A stretch of 57,355 bases of DNA. It comes from Gaiellales bacterium (lineage in GTDB: Bacteria; Actinomycetota; Thermoleophilia; Gaiellales; JAICJC01). Location of the stretch: assembly GCA_036403155.1 (NCBI GenBank), contig DASWRM010000036.1:1-57355 (forward strand). The letters are read 5' to 3'. Numbering within the stretch: the first letter of the stretch is position 1; each line of letters starts with the position of its first letter. This document shows, in pieces, positions 22,792 to 31,122 of this stretch. Below the pieces are notes generated by a model that worked only from the letters and a program-made list of their open reading frames with translations, had not been told where the DNA came from and made no database searches. The position numbers and the translations under genes are program-made.

Positions 22792-24066
22792 TCAGACGCG
22801 CGCGCGGTGAAAATCGAGCTCGACCTGCTCGCCGTCGAAGTGGTGCATCAGCGCCAGCCAGTCGCGCACGAGCCGCGGGGTCAGGAACCGCCGGCGGACG
22901 TGCTCCTTGCCGCGGCGCGCCATCGCACTGGCGTCCGCCGGGTCGGCGAGGATCTCGAGGGCCCGCTCCGCGCAGCCGTGCGGCGAGTCGACGAGGTGGC
23001 CGGTAACCCGGTCCTCGATCTGCGTCGTGATGCCGCCGACGTTGCCGCCGATCATCGGCCGCGCCTTCCACAGCGCCTCGGACACGGTCAGCCCGAATCC
23101 CTCCTTGATCGACTTCTGGATGCACACCGCGGCGTGCACCTGGAACGCGTTCACCTCGACCGCCCCGACGTTGTTGAGGTTGCTGAGGATGTGGACATCG
23201 GTGTCCTCGCCGGCGAGCGCGACCGTCTGGTTGTAGTACTCCCACCCCTCCGGGTCGTCGTGCGCCATCGAGCCGACGAGCGCGAGCTGCATGTCCGGAT
23301 GCTCGCGCTTGACCTCGCGGTAGGCCTCGATCACGCCGGCCGGGTCCTTCCACGGGTCGAACCGCGACACCTGCAGCATCATCGGCCGGTTGGCGTCGAT
23401 GCCGAACTGGTCGACGATGTAGGCGGCATCCTCCGCCGCCAGCGCCATGTTCTTCGGCGCGAGCGGATCGATCGCCGGCGGCCAGATCACCGCTCGGTCG
23501 ACGCCCGGCGTGCTCGGCACGTACTCGTGCATGTGGAAGACCGTCGCGTCGTACGATGCGATCGACGGCAGCAGGAACTCGAGCACGTCGGGATTCGGCT
23601 CCGAGAGGTCGATGTGGCAGCGCCACACCCACCGCGGCCGCGACGTCTGCACCATCGAGCGGATCGCGACCGGCTGGGGGTCGTGGACGACGATCATGTC
23701 CCACTCGTCCGCATCCGTCAGCGCCTCGGCGTTGAGCTCGTTGTAGCGGGTGAACACCTCCCGCTGGTCGGAGGTCAGACCCGTGGGGTTGCCCTGCAGC
23801 GCGTTGTGGATCGTCTTGGTGACATCGAAGAACTCGTCGCGCCCGTGGATCACCCGCCACTCGGTCTCGATGCCGACGTCATTCAGGAGCGGTATCAGCG
23901 TGTACTGGATCTCGGCCACCCCGCCGCCGAATGCGGTGGCCGAGAGGTGGAGCATGCGGCGGCCCTGCAGAGGCTCCGCAAGCGAGCGGATCTCGTCGGC
24001 GAGCGACCGTCCGACGATCGAGGCGTAGTCCGCCAGGTTCTTGTGTCCCACGTTGACCCGTTGCAT
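22792..24066 (-). CDS. treT: Trehalose synthase TreT-type glycosyltransferase (GT4)
   Basis: 424 aa from ATG 24066 (MQRVNVGHKNLADYASIVG). The N-terminus, LHLSATAFGGGVAEIQYTL, IETEWRVIHG, FFDVTKTIHNALQG and the GT4 motif SIKEGFGLTVSEALWK match trehalose glycosyltransferring synthases, which reversibly join NDP-glucose and glucose to trehalose. Adjacent otsA gives a second route from phosphorylated glucose. Other GT4 activities cannot be excluded. Confidence 0.82.
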   Translation of the reverse strand: MQRVNVGHKNLADYASIVGRSLADEIRSLAEPLQGRRMLHLSATAFGGGVAEIQYTLIPLLNDVGIETEWRVIHGRDEFFDVTKTIHNALQGNPTGLTSDQREVFTRYNELNAEALTDADEWDMIVVHDPQPVAIRSMVQTSRPRWVWRCHIDLSEPNPDVLEFLLPSIASYDATVFHMHEYVPSTPGVDRAVIWPPAIDPLAPKNMALAAEDAAYIVDQFGIDANRPMMLQVSRFDPWKDPAGVIEAYREVKREHPDMQLALVGSMAHDDPEGWEYYNQTVALAGEDTDVHILSNLNNVGAVEVNAFQVHAAVCIQKSIKEGFGLTVSEALWKARPMIGGNVGGITTQIEDRVTGHLVDSPHGCAERALEILADPADASAMARRGKEHVRRRFLTPRLVRDWLALMHHFDGEQVELDFHRARV

Positions 24067-24074
24067 GGAAGCGG

Positions 24075-24080
24075 ACCCTA
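24075..24080 (-). promoter_or_regulatory. treT: -10 box (TAGGGT) for treT
   Basis: TAGGGT, eight bases, then ATG 24066, with no Shine-Dalgarno. Confidence 0.4.
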
Positions 24081-24116
24081 CCAACCGTGCCCCACGGCGG
24101 ACGCGGGCAACGGCTG

Positions 24117-25280
24117 CTACAGGGGCCGGACGCCGAGCGTCACATCGACGGTGCGGGTGCTGCCCCCGCGGATGACGCGCAGGTGCAGCACCTGCCCCGG
24201 GTCGGCCTCCGCCACCAGGCGGATGAACTCGTCGGACGAGGCGACGGGGTGCCCGTCCTCGCTCACGATCACGTCGCCGCCGGCGCGTATGGTGGCCCCC
24301 TGGAACTGCTGCGGCGAGCCGCCGGCCTGCAGGCCGGCGCGGTCGGCGGGACCGTTCGGGCTCACCTCGACGACGAGCGCACCGCGTCGCGTCCCCAGGT
24401 TGAAGCGGTCCGCGAGCGCGGGTGTGATCGTGCTCAGCCGCACGCCGATCCACCCGTACGCCACCTTGCCGGTCGCGACCAGCTGCTCGAGCGAGCGCTT
24501 CGCGAGGTCGATCGGCACGGCGAAGCCGACGCCCTCGCCGCCGCCGCTGGTGGTCTGGATCTGTGCGTTGATGCCGATCACCTGCCCGGCGGCGTCGAAC
24601 AGCGGCCCGCCGGAGTTGCCGTGGTTGATCGCCGCATCGGTCTGGATGGCACCCGGGATCGCGAACCCCGTGCCGCTCGAGAGCGAGCGGTTGATCGCCG
24701 ACACCACGCCGACCGACAGCGAGCCGGCCTCGAGGAACGGGCTGCCGATCGCGGCCACCGGCTGGCCCACCCGCGCGGCGGCCGAGTCGCCGAGCGGCAC
24801 GGGCGCGATCGGGTCGGTCGTGTCGTGCACGCGGATCACCGCGACGTCCGAGAAGAGGTCGTACCCGACCATGCTGGCCGGCACCTGGTTGCCGTTCGCA
24901 AAGCGGACGTAGATCTGGTCTGCGCCCTTCACGTCCTTGGGATCGACGTTGTCGTCCGCCGAGTTCGTGACGACGTGGGCGTTCGTCATGATCAGCCCGT
25001 CCTTGCTGACGATGAAGCCGCTGCCGCCGGCCTCGCTCGAGCCGAACACCGAGGTGATGGTGACGACCCCCTCGACGCGCGCCCGGTAGATCGCACCGGC
25101 GTCGAACCCCGTGCCGGTCGCGGTGGCGTGCACCGGCTGGACGGTCGCCGCGCCGGCCGAGATGACGGTTTGGGTGCCGTCGAACGCCCCGCTGGACGAG
25201 GCGACGGCGAGCGTGACGAGAGCCGCCGCGATGCCCGCGACGAATCCCGCCACGGCTGCAATTGCGGCTGGGCGCTGCAC
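24117..25280 (-). CDS. HtrA/DegP-like membrane-anchored serine protease
   Basis: 387 aa, GTG start. One N-terminal transmembrane helix (residues 5-28), a trypsin-like domain (about 70-275) with the triad His in TNAHVV, Asp in FSDVAVIRV and Ser in HGNSGGPLF, then a PDZ domain (285-385; YGWIGVRL, GPADRAGLQAGG). It acts outside the membrane on misfolded or signalling proteins. It follows a two-component pair, a common arrangement for envelope-stress systems. A TAACCT box overlapping the kinase stop suggests an extra leaderless promoter. Confidence 0.93.
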   Translation of the reverse strand: MQRPAAIAAVAGFVAGIAAALVTLAVASSSGAFDGTQTVISAGAATVQPVHATATGTGFDAGAIYRARVEGVVTITSVFGSSEAGGSGFIVSKDGLIMTNAHVVTNSADDNVDPKDVKGADQIYVRFANGNQVPASMVGYDLFSDVAVIRVHDTTDPIAPVPLGDSAAARVGQPVAAIGSPFLEAGSLSVGVVSAINRSLSSGTGFAIPGAIQTDAAINHGNSGGPLFDAAGQVIGINAQIQTTSGGGEGVGFAVPIDLAKRSLEQLVATGKVAYGWIGVRLSTITPALADRFNLGTRRGALVVEVSPNGPADRAGLQAGGSPQQFQGATIRAGGDVIVSEDGHPVASSDEFIRLVAEADPGQVLHLRVIRGGSTRTVDVTLGVRPL

Positions 25281-25286
25281 GCCGGA

Positions 25287-25292
25287 AGGTTA
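25287..25292 (-). promoter_or_regulatory. -10 box (TAACCT) for the HtrA gene
   Basis: TAACCT, six bases, then GTG 25280. The TAA is also the stop codon of the kinase gene. Confidence 0.4.
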
Positions 25293-26678
25293 GCCCTGCT
25301 CGGCCTCCGGTTCGGCTGGGAGGGTGAGCGCGAACCGCGTCTCGGCGTCGGAGCTGACCAGCTCGAGGTGGCCGTCCATGCGCTCCGCCAGCTCGCGCGC
25401 GATCGCGAGCCCGAGGCCGCTGCCCGACGCGGTCGTGCCCTCTCCACGGTAGAAACGCTCGAACAGGTGCCGCGCGCTTTCGGGGTCGATGCCGCGACCC
25501 TCGTCCGCGACCTCGAGGCGCACCACCCCGTCCTCCGCCGTGACCGCGACGCGCACCTCCGTGCCGTCGGGGTTGTGGCGGATCGCGTTGTCCAGAAGCG
25601 CGCGGCCGATCTGCTGGACGCGCTGCTCGTCACCGACCGCATTGGGCAGGTCGGACGGCGGCCGGACGAGCGAGATGCGGCTGCCGTGCCCAGCCGCCAG
25701 GCCGCGGAACTCCCGCACCAGGCCGCGGGCCGCCGACGCCATGTCGATCGGCTCGTGCTCGACGTCGAAGGCGCCGGCATCGAGCCGCGAGAGATCCAGC
25801 AGGTCGGTCGCCAGCTTGGTCAGGCGCGTCACCTGCTCGCGCATCTGGCGCAGGAAGGCGGCCTGCGTCTCGTCGTCCAGGTCCTCGTCGTCGAGCAGCT
25901 CCATGAAGCCGCTGAGCGTGAAGAGGGGCGTGCGCAGCTCGTGCGAGGCGTTGGCGACGAACTCCTTGCGGACGCGGTCGGCCCGGTCGAGACGGACCTG
26001 CATCAGGTCGAACGCGCGTGCCAGCTGCCCGAGCTCGTCCGGGCTGGGGTCGCCGATCGGGATGCCGAACTCGCCGAGGGCGATCCGCTGCGCTCCCTGC
26101 TCCAGCCTGGACAGCCGCAGCGTGACGGCGTAGGCCGACGCCCATCCGACGAGGGAGGCGACGAGCAGCGCCAGGCCCGTGGCGATCAGGATCCGGCGCT
26201 CGACCAGGTCGGCCGTGTCGTCCACGTCGCGCACGGGCTGCGTGAGGACGACGAGGCCGGACCGGCGCACGGTGAACGCGACCATCAGCCGGCCGTTGCT
26301 CCGGCGGCTCGCGAACCCGTTGGCCACCGCCTGCCTGACGACGGGGTCGTCGATGTCGACGATCGCTCCCTCGCTGAGCGGTGTGGAGATCACGGTCGCG
26401 CCGTCCAGCTGGAACACCGCGACGGTCGCATTCGCCAGCCGCTGGATCCTGTTGACGGTCCTGCGCGTGGACGGAGAGGCGAACTGGTCGCTGCTGATCT
26501 GGCGGTTCAGGATCCGGTCCCTGGCCTGCTCGCTGCGAGCCGTGTGCTGCAGTCGCGCCATGCGGTCGGAGATCAGGTTCTGGCGGAGCGAGGGCACCAC
26601 GTACAGGAACACCACGCCCATGGCGGTCGCGACGACGGCCGCCAGCACCAGGATCAGGCGCAGGCGGAGCGATCTCAC
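25290..26678 (-). CDS. Two-component sensor histidine kinase
   Basis: 462 aa from GTG 26678, overlapping the regulator stop as GTGA. Two membrane helices (about 8-28 and 160-180) flank an extracytoplasmic sensor. A HAMP segment follows, then HisKA with the phospho-accepting His in ASHELRTPLFTLSGF, and a HATPase domain (DNAIRHNPDGTE, DEGRGIDPESARHLFERFY, GSGLGLAIARELAE). It pairs with the response regulator upstream and probably controls the HtrA protease downstream. Confidence 0.93.
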   Translation of the reverse strand: MRSLRLRLILVLAAVVATAMGVVFLYVVPSLRQNLISDRMARLQHTARSEQARDRILNRQISSDQFASPSTRRTVNRIQRLANATVAVFQLDGATVISTPLSEGAIVDIDDPVVRQAVANGFASRRSNGRLMVAFTVRRSGLVVLTQPVRDVDDTADLVERRILIATGLALLVASLVGWASAYAVTLRLSRLEQGAQRIALGEFGIPIGDPSPDELGQLARAFDLMQVRLDRADRVRKEFVANASHELRTPLFTLSGFMELLDDEDLDDETQAAFLRQMREQVTRLTKLATDLLDLSRLDAGAFDVEHEPIDMASAARGLVREFRGLAAGHGSRISLVRPPSDLPNAVGDEQRVQQIGRALLDNAIRHNPDGTEVRVAVTAEDGVVRLEVADEGRGIDPESARHLFERFYRGEGTTASGSGLGLAIARELAERMDGHLELVSSDAETRFALTLPAEPEAEQG

Positions 26679-27391
26679 GGCGCCGACGCCGGCGCGTCGC
26701 GAAAGCGGTATCCCGCGCCGCGCACGGTGAGGATGTACGACGGGTCCGCCGGGTCGCGCTCCAGCTTCTCGCGGAGGTGGCGGATGTGCACGTCGATGGT
26801 GCGCGGCTCGCGGTAGGCCGACCCGCCCCAGACCGACTCGAGCAGGGCCTGCCGGCTGTACACGCGCCCGGGGTGCGTCGCGAGCGTCCGCAGCACCTCG
26901 AACTCGACGTACGTCAGCTGGACCGCTTCGCCGTCGACCTGCACCGTGCGCTTGGCCGGCTCGATCATCAGACCGTCGACCGAGATCGAGTCCTCGCCGA
27001 ACGGCCTGCGCTCGGAGAGCAGCGTCGCGCGGCGGAGCATCGCCCGGATCCTGCTTCGGAACTCGCGGATCGAGAACGGCTTGGTGATGTAGTCGTCGGC
27101 GCCCAGCTCGAGCCCGAGCACCTTGTCCACCTCGTCGTCCCGCGCGGTCAGCATGATGATGGGAACCGCCGAGGTCGTCCGGAGCCGGCGGCAGACCTCG
27201 AGGCCGTCCATCTTGGGGAGCATGACGTCGAGCACCACCAGATCGACGGGCGTTTCGGAGAACCGCTGGAGCGCCTCCTCCCCGTCCCGCGCCGACACCA
27301 CGCGGTAGCCCTCCCGCTCGAGGGGGAACGTGAGCAGCTTCTGGATCGATTCCTCGTCGTCGACGAGCAGAATCGTGGCCTGGGTCGCCAT
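26675..27391 (-). CDS. OmpR/PhoB-family response regulator
   Basis: 238 aa from ATG 27391 (MATQATILLVDDEES). The receiver domain has DDEE, phospho-acceptor Asp in LDVMLPKMDG, Thr in MLTARDD and Lys in ITKPFS. The C-terminal winged helix (QLTYVEFEVLRTLATHPG, RTIDVHIRHLREKLE, VRGAGYRF) binds DNA. A TACCAT box six bases before ATG indicates a leaderless transcript divergent from the 27447 gene. Partner kinase is the next gene. Confidence 0.95.
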   Translation of the reverse strand: MATQATILLVDDEESIQKLLTFPLEREGYRVVSARDGEEALQRFSETPVDLVVLDVMLPKMDGLEVCRRLRTTSAVPIIMLTARDDEVDKVLGLELGADDYITKPFSIREFRSRIRAMLRRATLLSERRPFGEDSISVDGLMIEPAKRTVQVDGEAVQLTYVEFEVLRTLATHPGRVYSRQALLESVWGGSAYREPRTIDVHIRHLREKLERDPADPSYILTVRGAGYRFRDAPASAP

Positions 27392-27397
27392 GCGCCA

Positions 27398-27403
27398 ATG
27401 GTA
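27398..27403 (-). promoter_or_regulatory. -10 box (TACCAT) for the response regulator
   Basis: TACCAT, six bases, then ATG 27391, with no Shine-Dalgarno. Confidence 0.45.
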
Positions 27404-27435
27404 GTTCCGTGGGCGGTTGCGGACCGCAGCCGTGC

Positions 27436-27441
27436 TATAAG
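27436..27441 (+). promoter_or_regulatory. -10 box (TATAAG), leaderless start
   Basis: TATAAG, five bases, then GTG 27447. It is the closest to a consensus -10 among the leaderless candidates here. Confidence 0.5.
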
Positions 27442-27446
27442 GGCGC

Positions 27447-29186
27447 GTGCCGCGCCGCGCCGCCACATCACGCCGGCCGCTGGTCTCGTGGCCGCTCTAC
27501 CGCCTGCTCGCCGTGGTCGCCCTGGTGCCCGTGCTGGTCGCCGCGCTCACCGTGCGAGAGCCCTCGCTGCCGCCGCCGCCGGCGCAGCCGCTGGCCCCGT
27601 TCGACGGCGGAGCAGCGGCCACCACCGCGGCGGCGATGCTCACGCTGCCGAAGCAGCGCAACGGGCGCGAGCCCGGCCGAGGCGGCGACCTGGCCGCCGC
27701 CGGCTGGATCGCGGAGCAGCTCGGCGCGGCGGGCTGCCGGGTGTCCACGCAGACGTTCGCCGCCGATCTGCCAGGACGCCCGAACGTTCCGATGACGAAC
27801 GTGATCGGCTACCTGCCGGGCCGGCGCTCGGATCTCGTCGCCGTGGTCGCGCACCACGACGGCATCGGAACGGGTGTGGACGACAACGCAGCAGCGGTCG
27901 GCGTGATGGTGGAGCTGGCGCGCGAGCTCCAGCCCCTGGCGCGCGAGCGCGGACTGCTGTTCCTGTCGACCGACGGCGGGACGACGGGCGGACAGGGCGC
28001 CGCCTACTTCGCCGGGCACTCGCCGTTCGCCTCGCGCGTCTCGGCCGCCGTCGTGCTCGACTCTCTGGCCGCGCCCTCCGGCACCCCGCTTCGCATCGTG
28101 ATCCGCCCGGACACGGTGCGCGGCACGTCCCCCACGCTCTTTCGCACCACCCGCGCCGTGGTCGCGCGCGTGACCGGCCGGCCGCCGATCGTGCCGGGGC
28201 TGCTGGATCAGCTGTCCGGTCTCGCCGTGCCCTACGCGCTCGGCGAACAGGGGCCGCTGCTGGCGCGCGGCGTGCCCGCCCTCACGCTCACGGCCGGCCC
28301 CCCGCCGGATCCGGGCGCCGCCATCACGAGCCTCGATTCCGGGCAGCTCGGCAGCGCGGGCACGGCAATGCTGAACCTGGTCGCCCAGCTGGACTCGGCG
28401 TCCACGATCGAGCCGGCCGGGCGGCCGGACGTCTTTCTCGGCACCCGGACGATGCAGGGCTGGCTCGCCGAGACGGCGCTGGTCGCGCTGTTCGCACCGG
28501 CACTGGTGACCGTGCTGGACATGACGGCGCGGTGCCGCCGGCGGCGGATACCGCTTGCTCCGGCAGCGTCCGCCCTGACATGGCGCGCGGCCGGCTGGGG
28601 AACGTTCCTGGTGGCGCTCTGGCTGCTGCCGGTGCTCCCCGGCGGCCTCGCTTCGGGACTGGACGTCGCGCCGCGGCCGGCCGACATCGGCATCGGCTGG
28701 AGCGGGATCGCGCTCGCCGCCGCGGCCGGCCTGCTCGTGTGGCGGTTCGCCGGACGTCCGCGCCTGCTGCCGGTCACACCCGTGTCGGGGGCCGATCGCA
28801 CGGGCGGCCTGGTCGCCGGCATGCTCGGCCTCGCCTTCGCCGCCACGCTGCTGGTCGCCGTGAACCCGTTCGCCCTCATCCTCGTCCTTCCGGCAGCGCA
28901 CGTGTGGCTGCTGCTGCCGGCGGCCGCGCGGCTGGGCCGGCGCTTCATGCTGGCCGTCTACGCGTTCGGGTTCACCGGCCCGGCGCTGCTGATCGTCGAG
29001 TACGCCACCCGGTTCCACCTCGGCGCATCGACCCCGCGCGCGCTGCTCGCGATGACGGCGAGCGGCTACCTGTCGCCCGTCGTGGCCACCTGCCTGGTGC
29101 TCGCGGCTGCCTCGGCGGCGCAGGTGGGGGCGGTGATCGCGGGCCGCTACGCACCTGCACATGAGCCAAAACACGGGTATAACTGA
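27447..29186 (+). CDS. M28-peptidase-like membrane protein with a degenerate active site
   Basis: 579 aa, GTG start. One N-terminal helix, then an M28-like extracytoplasmic domain (residues 60-320): VAVVAHHDGIG and GVDDNAAAVGVMVELAREL correspond to the zinc-ligand His and Asp segments. Where M28 enzymes have the EE general-base motif this protein reads STDGGTTGGQGA, so the catalytic Glu is missing. Residues 335-575 contain about six to seven membrane helices. It may be a binding or scaffold protein rather than a peptidase. The 3' end overlaps the sortase gene. Confidence 0.75.
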   Translation: MPRRAATSRRPLVSWPLYRLLAVVALVPVLVAALTVREPSLPPPPAQPLAPFDGGAAATTAAAMLTLPKQRNGREPGRGGDLAAAGWIAEQLGAAGCRVSTQTFAADLPGRPNVPMTNVIGYLPGRRSDLVAVVAHHDGIGTGVDDNAAAVGVMVELARELQPLARERGLLFLSTDGGTTGGQGAAYFAGHSPFASRVSAAVVLDSLAAPSGTPLRIVIRPDTVRGTSPTLFRTTRAVVARVTGRPPIVPGLLDQLSGLAVPYALGEQGPLLARGVPALTLTAGPPPDPGAAITSLDSGQLGSAGTAMLNLVAQLDSASTIEPAGRPDVFLGTRTMQGWLAETALVALFAPALVTVLDMTARCRRRRIPLAPAASALTWRAAGWGTFLVALWLLPVLPGGLASGLDVAPRPADIGIGWSGIALAAAAGLLVWRFAGRPRLLPVTPVSGADRTGGLVAGMLGLAFAATLLVAVNPFALILVLPAAHVWLLLPAAARLGRRFMLAVYAFGFTGPALLIVEYATRFHLGASTPRALLAMTASGYLSPVVATCLVLAAASAAQVGAVIAGRYAPAHEPKHGYN

Positions 29187-29934
29187 GTCGATGGCCACGC
29201 GCACGATGGCGGAGGGCACGGCCGCCGGCCGCGGTGCCCGGCGGCTTCGCCGCCTCTCGAACCTGCTGATCGCTGCGGGGGTCGCCGTGATCCTCTACGC
29301 CGGGCTGATCCTCGCCTGGGGCGATCCCGTCACGTGGCTCTGGGCCCACTGGCAGCAGCGTGCCCTGACGAGCCAGTTCCACAACGAGCAGAAGCTGTTC
29401 GAGCTGCGGACGCCGCCGCCCGACGACAGCGGCGCACTGGCCGGCATCCGGGGCGACGCCGTTGCGTTCAAGCACTCGCTGAAGGAGGGCCACGCCTTCG
29501 GGCGGCTGACGATCGGCCGCATCGGACTCTCCAAGGTGGTCGTCGTCCAGGGGACGACGGCGGGCATCGATGCCGACCTCAGCAAGGGGCCGGGGCACTA
29601 TCTGAACACCTCGTTCCCGGGAATGGGATCGACGGTGGCGATCGCCGGTCACCGCACGACCTTCGGCGCCTGGTTCCGGCACATCGACGACATCCGCGAC
29701 GGCGACGCGATCAACCTCGAGATGCCCTATGCGACCTTCCACTACCGCGTCCAGAAGCACAGGGTCGTGGCGAACACCGACTGGGGCATCATCGCGCCGC
29801 AGGGCTACGACCGGCTGGTGCTGTCGGCGTGCCACCCCCTGTATTCGGCGTCCCAGCGCTGGGTGGTGTTCGCGCGCGCCGTCTCGGTGACGCTGCCGGG
29901 ACCGAACGGCCGCACCGTCCCGATCCCAGGCTAG
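29161..29934 (+). CDS. Class E sortase
   Basis: 257 aa. One N-terminal membrane helix (about residues 35-55), then the sortase barrel. All catalytic residues are visible: His in IAGHRTTFGAWF, Cys in VLSACHPLYSAS and Arg in SQRWVVFAR. It cleaves sorting signals and links surface proteins to the cell wall or to each other. I keep the ATG at 29161, but ATG 29191 (MATRTMAEG) would avoid the 26-bp overlap with the M28-like gene. It contrasts with the Cys-to-Ser sortase-like protein at 46169-47404. Confidence 0.9.
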   Translation: MSQNTGITESMATRTMAEGTAAGRGARRLRRLSNLLIAAGVAVILYAGLILAWGDPVTWLWAHWQQRALTSQFHNEQKLFELRTPPPDDSGALAGIRGDAVAFKHSLKEGHAFGRLTIGRIGLSKVVVVQGTTAGIDADLSKGPGHYLNTSFPGMGSTVAIAGHRTTFGAWFRHIDDIRDGDAINLEMPYATFHYRVQKHRVVANTDWGIIAPQGYDRLVLSACHPLYSASQRWVVFARAVSVTLPGPNGRTVPIPG

Positions 29935-31109
29935 AGCGGCAGGTACTCGACCGGCTCGCCGGCGTCCAGGCTGCCGTCACCGGCCGGGATCAGGGCGATC
30001 GCGTCGGCCGTCGCAGCGTGGGCGATCAGGTGCGAGTCCTGGGCGCGCTGGGGGTGCAGCACGGGCCCGGAGCCGTCCGTGCCGAGGCCGCAGCGCACGG
30101 CGTGGTCGCGGGTCGCCAGGCGGCGGACCGGCTCCGCGAGGCGGGCCACCGGGCGCGGCCGAGGTGTGGCGCCGGTCATCGCCTCCAGCGCCGCGCGCAC
30201 GAACAGCTCGAAGCAGACCACGCTCGAGACCGGGTTGCCGGGCAGGCCGAACACCAGCGTGCCGTCCTCGGCGGCGCCGAACCAGAGCGGCTTGCCCGGC
30301 TTGTGCCGCACCTGCCAGAACACCTCCCGCACACCGAGCTCCGCCAGGGCGGGCTTCACATAGTCGTGCGGCCCGACCGACACGCCGCCCGAGGACACGA
30401 CGACGTCGCACGCAGCGAGAGCTTCGGCGAAGGCACGCCGCGTCGCGTCCAGGTCGTCGGACACGGTCGCCGTCGCCGTCACCTCGCCGCCGGCGCGCAC
30501 GGCCTGCGCGGCGACCGCGACGGTGTTGGACTCGTAGATCTGGCCCGGGGCGAGCGGCTGTCCCGGCCGCACCAGCTCGCTGCCCGTTGCGATGACGGCG
30601 ATGCGGGGCCGGCGCGCCACCTCCACCTCGGCCACGCCCGCGGCCGCGATCGCGGCGAGGCCCGCCGGACGCAGCACCGTGCCGCGTGACGCGACCACCT
30701 CACCCGCCGACACGTCGCCGCCGGCCGGGCGGATCGCGGCACCCGCACGCGGCCGCTCGGCGATCAGCCCGCCCTCCTCGCGCGCGTCCTCGATCGGCAC
30801 CACTGCGTCCGCGCCCTCGGGCACCGGCCCGCCGGTCGCGATACCCGCGGCCGTGCCCGAGGCGAGCGTCCGGGGGGCATCGCCCGCGGCGATGCGGAAC
30901 GCGACCGGGACGGGAGCCCCGCCGAGGTCGGCCGCCCGCACGGCATAGCCGTCCATCGCGGACGTGGCGAACGGGGGCAGGCTCACCGCCGCCCGCACGT
31001 CGGAGAGCAGCACGCGTCCGGACAGCTCCCAGCCGAGCGGCTCGGTGACGCGGCGGGGCTCCGGGCTGGCGCGCCGGATCTGCTCGAGCGCTTCGGGGAC
31101 CGAGAGCAC
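29931..31109 (-). CDS. moeA: Molybdopterin molybdenumtransferase MoeA
   Basis: 392 aa, GTG start. It inserts molybdate into adenylylated molybdopterin. LPPFATSAMDGYAVRAAD, IATGSELVRPGQPL, SSGGVSVGPHDYVKPAL and VFGLPGNPVSSVVCFE are family signatures. It completes the cofactor genes of the window (moaB, moaC, fdhD) although located away from them. Converging 3' ends with the sortase gene overlap by 4 bp. A TAGCCT box 6 bases upstream suggests its own leaderless promoter. Confidence 0.95.
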   Translation of the reverse strand: MLSVPEALEQIRRASPEPRRVTEPLGWELSGRVLLSDVRAAVSLPPFATSAMDGYAVRAADLGGAPVPVAFRIAAGDAPRTLASGTAAGIATGGPVPEGADAVVPIEDAREEGGLIAERPRAGAAIRPAGGDVSAGEVVASRGTVLRPAGLAAIAAAGVAEVEVARRPRIAVIATGSELVRPGQPLAPGQIYESNTVAVAAQAVRAGGEVTATATVSDDLDATRRAFAEALAACDVVVSSGGVSVGPHDYVKPALAELGVREVFWQVRHKPGKPLWFGAAEDGTLVFGLPGNPVSSVVCFELFVRAALEAMTGATPRPRPVARLAEPVRRLATRDHAVRCGLGTDGSGPVLHPQRAQDSHLIAHAATADAIALIPAGDGSLDAGEPVEYLPL

Positions 31110-31115
31110 GGCGGG

Positions 31116-31121
31116 AGGCTA
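31116..31121 (-). promoter_or_regulatory. moeA: -10 box (TAGCCT) for moeA
   Basis: TAGCCT, six bases, then GTG 31109; it lies in the 13-bp gap after the penicillin-binding protein gene. Confidence 0.4.
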
Positions 31122-31122
31122 G

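Noticed and set aside
24087-26816. A 909-codon + strand frame and similar very long antisense frames
   Set aside because: It lies antisense to the HtrA protease and histidine kinase genes, which have full family motifs. High GC leaves long open shadows opposite real genes.
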